Positions 35,460 to 45,516 are shown, counted from the first letter of the stretch. The stretch: DNA of 64,000 nt from an uncultured Odoribacter sp. (GCA_910588375.1 CAJUQA010000005.1:115561-179560), one strand, 5' to 3'. A program made the numbers and translations. Notes: generated from the sequence alone by a model not told the origin.

Positions 35460-35852
35460 TTGAACACCCTGCACAAATCCGAACGGCTTACGAATAAAAC
35501 TCTGTTTGAAGAATTGCTTTCTTCAGATTTCAGTTTTATTCAATATCCTTTCCGGATGGTGGCCAAAGAATCTTCCCATTCCGGAGATTATCCCGCCCGG
35601 ATTGCCATTAGTGTAGGCAAGAAGAAGTTCAAGCACGCGGTTGACAGGAACCGTCTGAAACGCCTCACCCGTGAAGCTTTCCGTTGCAATAAAAGCTTAC
35701 TTTACGAGGGTATTGCACCAGGCCACACCATCGATATTTTATTTATCTATCTTGACAACCGGATAGCCACCTTTTCCAAGGTGGAAAAAGCCCTGCAATC
35801 GGCACTGACTAAAACAGCACTACATTTCAGTAATCTTCCTGCTCATGAGTAA
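35460..35852 (+). CDS. rnpA: ribonuclease P protein component
   Basis: A 130-residue basic protein with the RNase P signature VDRNRLKRLTREAFR near residues 61-75; it binds the P RNA and helps mature tRNA 5' ends. It starts at TTG 35460, preceded by AAGAAGG, five bases after the hemD stop. Its end overlaps yidD by eight bases, the common rnpA-yidD arrangement. Confidence 0.88.
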   Translation: MNTLHKSERLTNKTLFEELLSSDFSFIQYPFRMVAKESSHSGDYPARIAISVGKKKFKHAVDRNRLKRLTREAFRCNKSLLYEGIAPGHTIDILFIYLDNRIATFSKVEKALQSALTKTALHFSNLPAHE

Positions 35853-36111
35853 GCAGCACAAGGCTAACGAAAAAGGGGGACTTCTCCTGCTAAAACGCTG
35901 TCTTACAGCTTTTTTTATTTTACCCATCAAATTTTATCAACACTGTATATCTCCGTTAAAATCCTCCTGTTGCCGTTATACGCCGACCTGTTCCGAATAT
36001 GCCATACAAGCCCTCCGGAAATACGGGCCGTTTAAAGGTTTATGGCTTGCCGTGAAAAGAATCCTTTCCTGTCATCCCTGGGGAGGCAGCGGTTATGATC
36101 CTGTTCCCTAA
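35845..36111 (+). CDS. yidD: membrane protein insertion efficiency factor YidD
   Basis: An 88-residue small protein with an amphipathic helix and the signature CRYTPTCSEYAIQALRKYG and GWxG-like HPWGGSGYDPVP end. YidD assists insertion of membrane proteins near YidC. ATG 35845 lies inside the rnpA reading frame. Confidence 0.9.
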   Translation: MSKQHKANEKGGLLLLKRCLTAFFILPIKFYQHCISPLKSSCCRYTPTCSEYAIQALRKYGPFKGLWLAVKRILSCHPWGGSGYDPVP

Positions 36112-36269
36112 CCCCTTGTTTAAAAGAGAAAAAGAAAAATATAAAATTCTAAAACACCGCGATTATCCGGGGTATCATTTTTAACTTTCACTGAAAAAAC
36201 GTATTTTCGCTAAATTAACTAACGGGGCACGCCCCGTTCATTTGTAACCTTGTAACACGCAATATAATA

Positions 36270-37916
36270 ATGAAAAAAAGACATTTTTTATTTCTGACGA
36301 CCGGCATCCTCGTACTGGCTTTCGGGGCTCTTTCCCTGAAAAACGACGACCGGAATTTTGAAATCAGCAAACAACTGAACATCTATGCCTCTCTGTTCCG
36401 GGAAGCCAATATGTTTTATGTGGATGACGTCAATCCCGGTGATTTGGTGACAACAAGCGTCAATGCCATGCTTAAATCGCTTGACCCCTATACCGTTTTT
36501 TATCCCGAAGCCAATATGGAAGATGTCAAGCTCATGACAACGGGAGAATATGCCGGAATCGGTGCTGTCATTAGCAAAAAAGGCGACCATGTGATTATCC
36601 GAGAACCCTATAAAGGGTTCCCTGCTGATAAAGCAGGCCTGCTGCCCGGCGATGTTATCCTTTCCATCGACGGTAATTCCATAAAGGGCAAAAGTACGGA
36701 TGATGTCAGTGAAATGCTGAAAGGCCAGCCGGGCAAAGAAATTACGGTTCGTGTGCAACGGGAAGGAGAAGAAAAAAGCATTGACAAAAAGGCTGTCCGA
36801 GAAAAAATCCAGTTGCCAAGCGTGCCCTATCACGGAATGGCACAAAACAATACCGGATATATCTATTTAAACAGCTTCACGGACAAATCGGCCGCCGAAG
36901 TCCGCAAAGCAGCCTTAGAACTGAAAAACCAAGGAGCAACCTCTCTGATTCTCGATTTACGGGGCAATTCCGGCGGCCTACTGGAACAAGCCGTGGAAAT
37001 CTGTAATTTTTTCCTTCCCAAAGACAAAAAAGTGGTAGATACGCGGGGGAAAGTGAAACAATGGGACAAAGAGTATAAAACCGCAAGAAATCCTATTCTG
37101 CCGGATATGCCTTTAGTGGTTCTGATAGACCGGGGGTCGGCCTCCGCTTCGGAAATCGTAGCAGGAACGCTTCAGGATTACGATAGGGCCGTTCTAATCG
37201 GCGATCGTTCTTTCGGTAAGGGATTGGTGCAAACTATCCGCGATTTGCCCTATAATACAAAAATGAAGGTTACTACGGCCAAATATTATATTCCCAGCGG
37301 CCGTTGTATCCAGGCACTGGATTATTCCCACCGGAATCCGGACGGAAGCGTGGGGAAAGTGCCGGATTCCCTGATAACGGAATATACAACAGAAGCCGGC
37401 CGAAAGGTGTATGACGGCGGAGGGATTACCCCCGACATTAAAATCGAAACAGAAGAATTTGCCCGTATTACCCAGGAATTGATTCTGCGCGACTTGTGTT
37501 TTGATTTTGTCAATTCTTATGCGTTAAAAAATCCGCAAATTGCTGAAATAAAAGATTTTAAAATTACCGACGATATCTATAACCAATTTAAAAACTGGCT
37601 GAAAGAGAATGAGTTTACATATGAAACAGAATCCCAGCGTATCCTGAAAAATCTGGAAAAAACAGCCAAAGAGGAAAAATATTATGAACAGGTGAAACCC
37701 CGGCTCGAACAACTGAAAGAAGATTTTGCCCATTCTATCGACCGGGATATGGACCTTTTCAGAGAACAAATCTCTTCGTTTTTAGCGGAACAATTCATGC
37801 AGCGTTACTATTATGCCGAAGGCGTCATGGCCTATAAAGTCCTGCACGACCAAGAAGTGGCAAAAGCCATCGAAATTCTGGCAAACAAAGATGATTTCAG
37901 CCGCTTGCTGAAATAA
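36270..37916 (+). CDS. S41-family C-terminal processing peptidase
   Basis: A 548-residue periplasmic protease: N-terminal hydrophobic signal (residues 1-20), a PDZ domain (about 85-160, with PADKAGLLPGDVILSIDG) and the S41 catalytic domain with nucleophile Ser in DRGSASASEIVAG and Lys in DRSFGKGLVQ. The C-terminal extension after the catalytic core (KNPQIAEIKDF on) is helical and typical of the Bacteroidetes proteins. It likely processes exported proteins. The leader region has a hairpin AACGGGGC/GCCCCGTT (36221-36238) and a TATTTTCG sequence at 36202. Confidence 0.88.
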   Translation: MKKRHFLFLTTGILVLAFGALSLKNDDRNFEISKQLNIYASLFREANMFYVDDVNPGDLVTTSVNAMLKSLDPYTVFYPEANMEDVKLMTTGEYAGIGAVISKKGDHVIIREPYKGFPADKAGLLPGDVILSIDGNSIKGKSTDDVSEMLKGQPGKEITVRVQREGEEKSIDKKAVREKIQLPSVPYHGMAQNNTGYIYLNSFTDKSAAEVRKAALELKNQGATSLILDLRGNSGGLLEQAVEICNFFLPKDKKVVDTRGKVKQWDKEYKTARNPILPDMPLVVLIDRGSASASEIVAGTLQDYDRAVLIGDRSFGKGLVQTIRDLPYNTKMKVTTAKYYIPSGRCIQALDYSHRNPDGSVGKVPDSLITEYTTEAGRKVYDGGGITPDIKIETEEFARITQELILRDLCFDFVNSYALKNPQIAEIKDFKITDDIYNQFKNWLKENEFTYETESQRILKNLEKTAKEEKYYEQVKPRLEQLKEDFAHSIDRDMDLFREQISSFLAEQFMQRYYYAEGVMAYKVLHDQEVAKAIEILANKDDFSRLLK

Positions 37917-37936
37917 GTCCGGCAATACAAAATTTC

Positions 37937-37976
37937 AACCGGAAGTCAGGGATTTTTCCTTAACTTCCGGTTTTTT
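37937..37976 (+). terminator. intrinsic terminator after the S41 peptidase
   Basis: AACCGGAAGT (37937-37946) and ACTTCCGGTT (37963-37972) form a 10-bp stem followed by a run of T to 37976. Confidence 0.9.
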
Positions 37977-38049
37977 ATTTATAATTTCCCATGAAATATT
38001 GCATTTCTTCTCCCGATTTATCAACTTCGTGAACGATGAAATCTATACT

Positions 38050-40011
38050 ATGATGAAAAAAACAAAATTATTCTCTCTTTTGACGTTTGCCGGTATTTCC
38101 CTCCTGACAGGACAAAGCCGGGGAGAAAACCGCGATTCTCTGGCTTTCTCCGAAAAAATCATGCAATACGATGCCGTACAACTTTTGGACAGCACGCATG
38201 TCCAGGTCAGTGAAAGCGGAGCCGGAACATTCCATATCCACCGGATTATCAAGGTGCAAAATCCCGCAGCTGCTCTCCGCTACCGCACTATTACCTACGA
38301 TTATGACCCACTGACTGCTTTTGCCGAATTCAAATCAATAACAATCAGACAAGCGAACGGAGAAACCCGCATTATTGACCCTAAAACAACGTGCGACTAT
38401 GCTGCGCCTGCCAGAGCCATCTATTGGGGAGCCCGCCAGATTATGATTGAACCCGGACGTCTGGAACCCGGCGATACCATAGACTATGAAATCACAAAAA
38501 AGGGATTTACCTATGCCTTGCTGGCAAACACGGAAGAAGACGAACGTTTCATTCCTCCCATGAGAGGTCAGTTTTACGATATTATCCCTTTCTGGAGTTC
38601 TCTGCCGACAGTAAAAAAAGTCTACCGACTTGCGCTGCCGAAAAGCAAAGAATTGCAATATCAATTCTATCAAGGGACATGCCACACCTCCGTTGACACT
38701 TCCGGAAATCACCGGTTTTACACCTTTAAAGTCCAACATATATTGCCTTTCGAAAAGGAACCGAATATGGTCGATTTGTATGACGTCGCCCCCAAGCTCA
38801 TGATGTCTACGACACCCGACTGGAAAGCCAAATCCCGCTGGTTTTACAAAGTAAACGAGGAGTACGGGAGTTTTTCTCCCACTCCGGAAGCCCAGGCTAA
38901 AGTGAACGAACTCCTGCAAAATATAGATGATGAAATGGAAAAAATATCGGTACTGACACATTGGGTGGCCGACAATATGCGCTATTCAGGTATTTCGATG
39001 GGAAAAGGGGAAGGCTACACGCTGCATAATACCCGAATGAATTTCACCGACCGCTGCGGCGTGTGCAAGGATAAGGCCGCATTATTGATTTCCATGCTCC
39101 GGATGGCTGGTTTTGAAGCTTTTCCGGCAATGACCATGGCCGGCTCCAGAGTGGAGGCTATCCCCGCAGATCATTTCAATCACAGCGTTGCCGTGGTGAA
39201 ACTATCCGACGGCACCTATATGCCGCTCGACCCCACGTGGGTACCTTTCATCCGCGAACTCTGGTCAAGTGCAGAACAACAACAAAACTACCTACCCGGA
39301 CTGCCGGAAGGATCCGATTTATTGATTACCCCTCTTTCGCCCCCCGAAAACCATTACCTGAAACTCAGAATATCTTCCGTTCTGGATGAAAAAGGAACTC
39401 TCAAAGGCGAACTTACACTGGAAGCAGAAGGACAATCGGACGGAAACATCCGAAGAATTTTCACCAACGGTTATGAACGGGATTGGAAAAACGCTTTGGA
39501 AAAAGAGTTGCTGAACGTATCTCCCAAAGCCCGCCTGATTCAGTGTGACTATGGGAAAAAACCAAGAAATTATCTCCTCGCTCCCCTGCATATCAAAATG
39601 AAATTCATCATTCCGGATTATGCCCTAAGCGGCAAAAACATCTTGGCATTCAAACCGATGTCACTGAATAACTTATTCAACCGGATACGTTCCTACCTCC
39701 GTATCAATACTTCTCTGGCTGAACGAAAGTACGGTTTCAAAGATGCCTGTTCCCGATTGATTCTGCTTGAGGAAACAATCCGATTGCCTCAAGGGTTCAA
39801 AATGAAACAAGCCGGACAGGAAGACCGTATTGAAGGCAAGGCCGCCGATTTCTACGGACAATTGACCCAAAAGGGAAATTTCCTGCACCTCAGCCACAAA
39901 CTTGTATTGAAAAAGCGGGTATATGAAGCGGATGACTGGCAATCTTTTCGAAGAGCTGTCAATGCTCACAAATCCTATAGTGAACAAGCCATTATACTGG
40001 AACACAACTAA
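38050..40011 (+). CDS. DUF3857/transglutaminase-like exported protein
   Basis: A 653-residue protein started at ATG 38050, in front of the signal peptide MMKKTKLFSLLTFAG; an upstream TTG frame is less likely. The first half is the DUF3857 beta-rich domain (SITIRQANGETRIIDP); the transglutaminase-like core follows, with the complete triad: Cys in DRCGVCKDKA, His in DHFNHSVAV and Asp in YMPLDPTW. The C-terminal part is a further beta domain. A periplasmic protein-crosslinking or protease-like role is possible; substrate unknown. A paralogue without the triad lies 19 bases downstream. Confidence 0.85.
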   Translation: MMKKTKLFSLLTFAGISLLTGQSRGENRDSLAFSEKIMQYDAVQLLDSTHVQVSESGAGTFHIHRIIKVQNPAAALRYRTITYDYDPLTAFAEFKSITIRQANGETRIIDPKTTCDYAAPARAIYWGARQIMIEPGRLEPGDTIDYEITKKGFTYALLANTEEDERFIPPMRGQFYDIIPFWSSLPTVKKVYRLALPKSKELQYQFYQGTCHTSVDTSGNHRFYTFKVQHILPFEKEPNMVDLYDVAPKLMMSTTPDWKAKSRWFYKVNEEYGSFSPTPEAQAKVNELLQNIDDEMEKISVLTHWVADNMRYSGISMGKGEGYTLHNTRMNFTDRCGVCKDKAALLISMLRMAGFEAFPAMTMAGSRVEAIPADHFNHSVAVVKLSDGTYMPLDPTWVPFIRELWSSAEQQQNYLPGLPEGSDLLITPLSPPENHYLKLRISSVLDEKGTLKGELTLEAEGQSDGNIRRIFTNGYERDWKNALEKELLNVSPKARLIQCDYGKKPRNYLLAPLHIKMKFIIPDYALSGKNILAFKPMSLNNLFNRIRSYLRINTSLAERKYGFKDACSRLILLEETIRLPQGFKMKQAGQEDRIEGKAADFYGQLTQKGNFLHLSHKLVLKKRVYEADDWQSFRRAVNAHKSYSEQAIILEHN

Positions 40012-40030
40012 CCCTTAAAAACAAATCAAA

Positions 40031-41824
40031 ATGAACAAATCATTTTCATATATCGGATTTATTTTCATCGTTTTAATTTTATTCAACCAAAGCGTCTCTG
40101 CAAATCCGGAAGCAAATTTCAGGAAAATCAGAAAAGAATTCACCCTATTGCCCGATAATAAACTTCAGATTAATTATTACAAAGAGTTAGAAATCAACTC
40201 TCTTATGGCATTAAATAATTTATATGGAGAGACGTTTATCATTTATAACCCTGATTTTCAAAAACTAAAAATTAATACTGCATTCACCCGCCTGGCAAAC
40301 GGCGATACCTTATTCATTCCACAAAATGCGTTGAATGAAGTACTTCCCGCTTTTGCCTCCCATGCACCGGCATACAACCATCTGAAAGAAATGGTCATTA
40401 CTCATACCGGATTAGAACCAGGAGCATGTATATATTTGGATTACACATTATTATCAGATAATATTACACATTTGGATATAAATGAAATCCTTCAAGAAGA
40501 GACTCCAATACAAGAGTATAATATTATTATAAATATCACTAATAATCAAGAACTTAATTATAAACTACTCAATTTAAAAGGAAAGCCTGAAATCACAGAA
40601 ACATCACAAGGGAAACGCTATTCATGGAAATTCAACAACTTACAGCCCCGAACCCATGAATCTTTCCGGATAAAAAATCGGACAGATATTCCTCATTTTA
40701 TGGCTAATACCTATACTTCTATAAAATCTTCCCTGGAAATATTACGAGATAATTTCTATTTTAACAAGAATGAAAAGATAGCTAACTTTACGGAAACATT
40801 AACCCAAAACTGCCAAAACGATTTAGACAAGACATTCGCTATAAAAGATTACATAACCCAACGGATTTCTACACTGAATATTCCTTCTGAATACCTTAAC
40901 CGGAAAATACGTACTCCTGAGGAAGTCTTCAATCAAGCTTACGGCACACAGGCTGAAAAAATCAATCTATTTATAGCCATGCTCCAATCCGTCGGTATTC
41001 CCGCTTCCGTCGCTGTTATCTATCCCGGCTTGGAAAAAGACGCCGTAGGAGGAATCCAACCTATCCGACAACTTTTGGTCTATACTTTATCCGAAGGCAT
41101 TCCCCTGTTTCTTACTGCAGACGGACACGATATCATTTCTCCGGAACTCCGGGGAAAACGGGATCAGATCTATCTTCTCTCCGCTTCCGGAATTACGCCT
41201 TTAACCGTTCTTCCGGCTGCGGGAGACATCAATTGCCAGCTAAATCTAAATATCAGCCCTTCAAAAGCGAATCTAAGCGGAAATATTTCCTTGTCTGGCG
41301 GTCTGATTCCTCTCAGACCCAATAAACTTTATCAGGAGAAGATAAAGACAGCCATTTCTATCCCCGGCGACTCCGTAAACATTCGCTATAATAAAGTAAC
41401 TCCTTTTGAAAACAATCTGAGTATCGAAAGCCAGGTCACTCCCGTAACGAACCAGAATTATCTGTTTTATTCTTTGCCGGAAACCGGAATAGGCGTACGG
41501 TCATGGAATATCCTGCCACTCAACAGCGATCGCCGTGAACAATTGGAAATACCTTATCCTATCCGGGAAAGTTATGACTATACCATTCAGTTGGCACCGG
41601 GTTTGACATTGAAAAACCAATGTCGGGAAATTCGCAAAAAACACCGTTGCGGAAGTGTTTCCGTCAAAATCTCACAGCAAGCCGATAAAATATACATCCA
41701 CCGCAAAATTGAGCTTCCTACGACCATAATCATGCCGAAAGACTACAAGCATTTCCGAGAAATCCTTCATATTTGGCAGGATGGAAATATCAATACATTG
41801 ATTATTAGCGACATACAATCTTGA
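40031..41824 (+). CDS. transglutaminase-like paralogue lacking catalytic residues
   Basis: A 597-residue protein with signal peptide (MNKSFSYIGFIFIVLILF) and the same DUF3857 and transglutaminase-fold layout as its upstream neighbour. At the position of the catalytic CKDK run it has TQAEK (AYGTQAEKINLFIAML), so Cys is absent, and the His region reads GGIQPIRQLLVYTL without a His. It is therefore probably a non-catalytic binding or partner protein. Its coding sequence is more AT-rich than that of its neighbour. The pair is likely an operon. Confidence 0.75.
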   Translation: MNKSFSYIGFIFIVLILFNQSVSANPEANFRKIRKEFTLLPDNKLQINYYKELEINSLMALNNLYGETFIIYNPDFQKLKINTAFTRLANGDTLFIPQNALNEVLPAFASHAPAYNHLKEMVITHTGLEPGACIYLDYTLLSDNITHLDINEILQEETPIQEYNIIINITNNQELNYKLLNLKGKPEITETSQGKRYSWKFNNLQPRTHESFRIKNRTDIPHFMANTYTSIKSSLEILRDNFYFNKNEKIANFTETLTQNCQNDLDKTFAIKDYITQRISTLNIPSEYLNRKIRTPEEVFNQAYGTQAEKINLFIAMLQSVGIPASVAVIYPGLEKDAVGGIQPIRQLLVYTLSEGIPLFLTADGHDIISPELRGKRDQIYLLSASGITPLTVLPAAGDINCQLNLNISPSKANLSGNISLSGGLIPLRPNKLYQEKIKTAISIPGDSVNIRYNKVTPFENNLSIESQVTPVTNQNYLFYSLPETGIGVRSWNILPLNSDRREQLEIPYPIRESYDYTIQLAPGLTLKNQCREIRKKHRCGSVSVKISQQADKIYIHRKIELPTTIIMPKDYKHFREILHIWQDGNINTLIISDIQS

Positions 41825-41856
41825 TAAAGTTTTTATCCCCGTAAAATCGGAAATAT

Positions 41857-41895
41857 TCTCTTTATAAGGTCATTGACAGAGACCTTATAAAGAGA
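41857..41895. terminator. perfect hairpin between convergent genes
   Basis: TCTCTTTATAAGGTC (41857-41871) and GACCTTATAAAGAGA (41881-41895) form a 15-bp stem with a 9-base loop between the transglutaminase-like gene (plus) and uvrC (minus). No long U-tract follows on either strand, so efficiency as an intrinsic terminator is uncertain. Confidence 0.6.
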
Positions 41896-41930
41896 TTCTG
41901 CAAGCCGTTCTAAAGCGTATCAGTCTATCT

Positions 41931-43736
41931 TTATAAAGAAGTCTTATTAAAAAATTCACAAACGATTTTTGCTTTAGATACTCCTATTGCCGCCGTTAAT
42001 TCCGCCAAACTGGCCTTACGGATGTTTTCAACCGATTTAAAATGCCGGATAAGTTGTTCTTCTGTTTTCTTCCCTATTCCTTTAATATCATTCAACACAC
42101 TCTTTGTCAACGGTTTTTCCCTTAATTGACGATGAAAAGTAATACCGAAACGGTGTGCTTCATCCCGGATATGCATCAATGTTTTCAAAGAAACCGAATT
42201 CTTTGCCAAAAGATAGGGATCTTTATCCCCTGGGTAATAAATTTCTTCCATACGTTTCGCCAATCCGATAATCGGAACCTTTCCATACAAATCCAGTTTT
42301 TTCAGACTGTTTACAGCTGAATGCAGCTGACCTTTCCCTCCATCGATCACAATCAGATCGGGAAGTTCGCGCCCTTCGTCCAATACCCGCCTGTAACGTC
42401 GCAATATGATTTCCTCCATGGAAGCAAAATCATCCGGACCTTCCACCGTTTTCACGTGAAACTTTCTATATTCCCTTTTGGCTGGTTTCCCGTCTAAAAA
42501 TACCACACATGAAGCCACCGGATTTGTTCCTTGTGTGTTTGAATTATCGAAACATTCCATCCGGTGAGGCAATGACGGCAACTTCAATTCCGTTTTTATT
42601 GTTTTCAATACGGAAAATCTGGAATCCTCTTTTTTCAGATTCCGCTGACGGTCTTTATCGAGTTTAAAATATGCCACATTTCTTTCCGAAAGCTCCAGCA
42701 ATTGTTTCTTATCCCCGATTTTAGGTATAATATATTGTACATCAGTTAATTTAACATCAGGATAAAACGGAACAATCACCTCCTTGGAGCAACTGTTCAG
42801 GTTCTGTCGGATTTCGTAAATGGCAAAAGCTAAGATTTCCTCCTTTTCTTCTTCCACCTTTTTCTCTATCTCAATAGTATGTACTTGATTCACAGCACCA
42901 TGAACAATACGTAAGTAATTGACATAGGCATATCGTTCGTCCTCTATATAAGAAAATACATCTATATCGCTCAAACTGGGATTCACAATCGTCGATTTCG
43001 ACTGATACGTCCTCAATTCCTCAATAGCTGTTTTTATTTCATAAGCTCTTTCAAACTGCAATTGCTTTGCAAATTCCTCCATTTTTTGCAATAAATGGGC
43101 AATCACCGATGAAATATTACCTTTCAAAATATTTCGTATCTGCAAAATAAAATCATCATATTCTTCTTCCGGCACATGGCCTATACAGGGAGCCAGACAG
43201 TTACCAATATGATATTCCAGACATACTTTGAATTTCCCTGCAGCTATACGCTGGGTATTCAAGGGAAGATGACAGGTCCGCAATTTATACAGGGAACGGA
43301 TAAGCCCCATCAAAGTATTGGCGAACTTGGCCGACGTATAAGGACCAAAATATTCCGAGCCGTTGCGCACCATACGCCGGGTGGTGAATACCCGCGGAAA
43401 AGGCTCTTTCACAATACAAATCCAAGGATAGGTCTTGTCATCTTTGAGCAAAATATTGTATTTGGGTTTATATTTTTTAATCAGATTGTTCTCCAAAAGC
43501 AAAGCATCTTGCTCCGATTCAACAACAATATACTTCAAATCGCAGATTTTGCGAACCAAAACCTGTGTTTTTGCCGTCTGATTGACCTTATTTAAATAAG
43601 ATAATACCCTGTTTTTCAGATTTTTAGCCTTACCAATATAGATAATCTTACCCGTTGCATCAAAATACTGATAAACACCGGGATTCATCGGAAGTTTATG
43701 CACTTTTTCCTTTAATTCATCATCATATAAAGCCAT
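41931..43736 (-). CDS. uvrC: excinuclease ABC subunit C
   Basis: A 601-residue nucleotide-excision-repair nuclease. The N-terminal GIY-YIG domain shows GVYQYFDATGKIIYIGKAKN; the middle UVR-type coiled region has LQKMEEFAKQLQFERA; the C-terminal RNase H-like part has CFDNSNTQGTNPVAS and VIDGGKGQLHSA, followed by the helix-hairpin-helix DIKGIGKKTEEQL. All parts expected of UvrC are present. It lies 43 bases downstream of ade. Confidence 0.95.
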   Translation of the reverse strand: MALYDDELKEKVHKLPMNPGVYQYFDATGKIIYIGKAKNLKNRVLSYLNKVNQTAKTQVLVRKICDLKYIVVESEQDALLLENNLIKKYKPKYNILLKDDKTYPWICIVKEPFPRVFTTRRMVRNGSEYFGPYTSAKFANTLMGLIRSLYKLRTCHLPLNTQRIAAGKFKVCLEYHIGNCLAPCIGHVPEEEYDDFILQIRNILKGNISSVIAHLLQKMEEFAKQLQFERAYEIKTAIEELRTYQSKSTIVNPSLSDIDVFSYIEDERYAYVNYLRIVHGAVNQVHTIEIEKKVEEEKEEILAFAIYEIRQNLNSCSKEVIVPFYPDVKLTDVQYIIPKIGDKKQLLELSERNVAYFKLDKDRQRNLKKEDSRFSVLKTIKTELKLPSLPHRMECFDNSNTQGTNPVASCVVFLDGKPAKREYRKFHVKTVEGPDDFASMEEIILRRYRRVLDEGRELPDLIVIDGGKGQLHSAVNSLKKLDLYGKVPIIGLAKRMEEIYYPGDKDPYLLAKNSVSLKTLMHIRDEAHRFGITFHRQLREKPLTKSVLNDIKGIGKKTEEQLIRHFKSVENIRKASLAELTAAIGVSKAKIVCEFFNKTSL

Positions 43737-43779
43737 ATTTCCGTTATTTTTTCCACTAATAGAACAAATTGTTACAAAT

Positions 43780-45420
43780 TTATTCTTTATCTTCTTCTAA
43801 AAAGCGAAAACTTTTAAAATCAAACAAACCTTTTTCCCCTATTTTAAGCTCAGGAATGACGATTAATGACATAAAAGCAAGAGTCATAAAAGGAGAAGTC
43901 AGCCGGCAACCCGTATTTTTCAATTCCATAGTTAAAAATTCATACCTTTCAGCTACTTCCCACGCATTTTTATCACTCATAATGCCTCCTATCGGTAACT
44001 CAAGCATATACAAACCGGAAGCATTTTTTACCACTAATCCTCCTTTATTTTCAATTAATCTGTTTATAACCTCCTGAATATCGCTGTCTGAACACCCCAC
44101 TGCCAAAATATTGTGAGAATCGTGGGCTATACTCGTAGCAAAAGCACCTTCCTTTAATCCTATGCCTTTTATCCAGGAAACTTGCGGTTTTTTATCAAGA
44201 GAATAGCGATTAAGATATACTATTTTCAATATATCCCTGTCAATATCCGATTCAAAATTACTTCCCGAATCGGAATCAAAAAAAGATTTGGAAGTAATAA
44301 TCTCCCCGTCTGTAACCTCTATACACAGATTTTGTTTAGAAACAACCTCTTTTCTTAAGTAAGATACGTCTATTTTATGCTGAAAAAAACGATTTAATTC
44401 TGAAAAATCTGTCGTATCTTGTATAACAGGTGATAAATTCTCTCCCTTTTCATACACTTTTCTCCCGTCCTTATATGCTTCCAGAACTTCAAAAGATTCC
44501 AAATTTCGGATTCTGATGAAATCAGCATTTTCGCCTACCTGAATCGTTCCGACAGACAAATTGTAATGTTTTACCGGATTTAGAGATGCAATCCTTAACA
44601 CTGTAAACAAATCAAAACCGTCTTTAAGAGCACTCCGAACCAAATAATCAATATGGCCATTTCGGATAATCTCGTCGGGATGGGCATCATCAGTACAAAA
44701 CATTACAGAATCCGGATGAGATGCAATCAAGGATTTGAGAGCATTATAATTTTTAGCTGCACTCCCTTCCCGAATTAAAATTTTCATACCGGCATCAATT
44801 TTTTCCAGCGCTTCATCCAGATTTGAACACTCGTGGTCGGTGGATATACCTGCCTGAACATATTTTTTTAATGCTTCTCCAGATAACAAAGGTGCATGCC
44901 CATCTATTTTTAAATGATACTTTTTCGCAATCTTAATTTTTTGCACTACTTCCGGGCTTTCATTCAATACACCCGGAATATCCATCATTTCCGAAAGACA
45001 AACAAATTCTTTTGTAGCAGCCAATCGCTCGGTCATTTCCGTCGAAATAATTTCTCCCGCAGAATCAAAAGGCGTAGCCGGCACACAAGACGGTATTCCA
45101 AAAAAACATTTCACCCTTGCCTTTCGACTGTTGTCTATCATAAATCGAACACCCCGTTCTCCCATTACATTGGCGATTTCATGCGGATCATTTACAATCG
45201 CCAACGTTCCTTTGGAAATAATTAAATCAGAAAAATGCTCCGGAGTCAGCATGGAACTTTCAATGTGAACATGAGCATCTATGAATCCAGGAGAAATGAA
45301 AGTAGAGTAAATTTGATTGCTTTTTTCAATTTTAAGAATCTTGCCGTTTGAGACAAAAATCTTACCGGGATAAATTTGATTGGTGTGAACGTCTATGATA
45401 TTTCCTTCGATAATTTCCAC
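43780..45420 (-). CDS. ade: adenine deaminase
   Basis: A 546-residue metal-dependent hydrolase that converts adenine to hypoxanthine. It has the amidohydrolase start GFIDAHVHIESSMLTP, DGHAPLL and STDHEC as metal-binding segments, and CTDDAHPDE in the second half. It belongs to the Ade family and is not an adenosine deaminase. Situated between mnmG and uvrC on the minus strand, 96 bases downstream of mnmG, with a parS-like site in that gap. Confidence 0.93.
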   Translation of the reverse strand: MEIIEGNIIDVHTNQIYPGKIFVSNGKILKIEKSNQIYSTFISPGFIDAHVHIESSMLTPEHFSDLIISKGTLAIVNDPHEIANVMGERGVRFMIDNSRKARVKCFFGIPSCVPATPFDSAGEIISTEMTERLAATKEFVCLSEMMDIPGVLNESPEVVQKIKIAKKYHLKIDGHAPLLSGEALKKYVQAGISTDHECSNLDEALEKIDAGMKILIREGSAAKNYNALKSLIASHPDSVMFCTDDAHPDEIIRNGHIDYLVRSALKDGFDLFTVLRIASLNPVKHYNLSVGTIQVGENADFIRIRNLESFEVLEAYKDGRKVYEKGENLSPVIQDTTDFSELNRFFQHKIDVSYLRKEVVSKQNLCIEVTDGEIITSKSFFDSDSGSNFESDIDRDILKIVYLNRYSLDKKPQVSWIKGIGLKEGAFATSIAHDSHNILAVGCSDSDIQEVINRLIENKGGLVVKNASGLYMLELPIGGIMSDKNAWEVAERYEFLTMELKNTGCRLTSPFMTLAFMSLIVIPELKIGEKGLFDFKSFRFLEEDKE

Positions 45421-45481
45421 TGTCCTCTAAATTAAATTTTATCCCTCCGTCAATCACTCCCTCTCTTCGCACCTTTTTGAA

Positions 45482-45497
45482 TGTTCCACGTGAAACA
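45482..45497. promoter_or_regulatory. parS-like centromere site
   Basis: TGTTCCACGTGAAACA is an exact fit to the 16-bp bacterial parS consensus TGTTNCACGTGAAACA and is a palindrome except for one position. It lies in the 96-base gap between ade and mnmG. ParB (Spo0J) proteins bind such sites near the replication origin in many phyla. Confidence 0.8.
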
Positions 45498-45516
45498 CCC
45501 ACCCTTCGCTACAAAA

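Noticed and set aside
42448..42463. CACGTG-centred parS-like sequence inside uvrC
   Set aside because: Three of the 16 consensus positions differ, and it lies inside a coding sequence, so it is probably chance.
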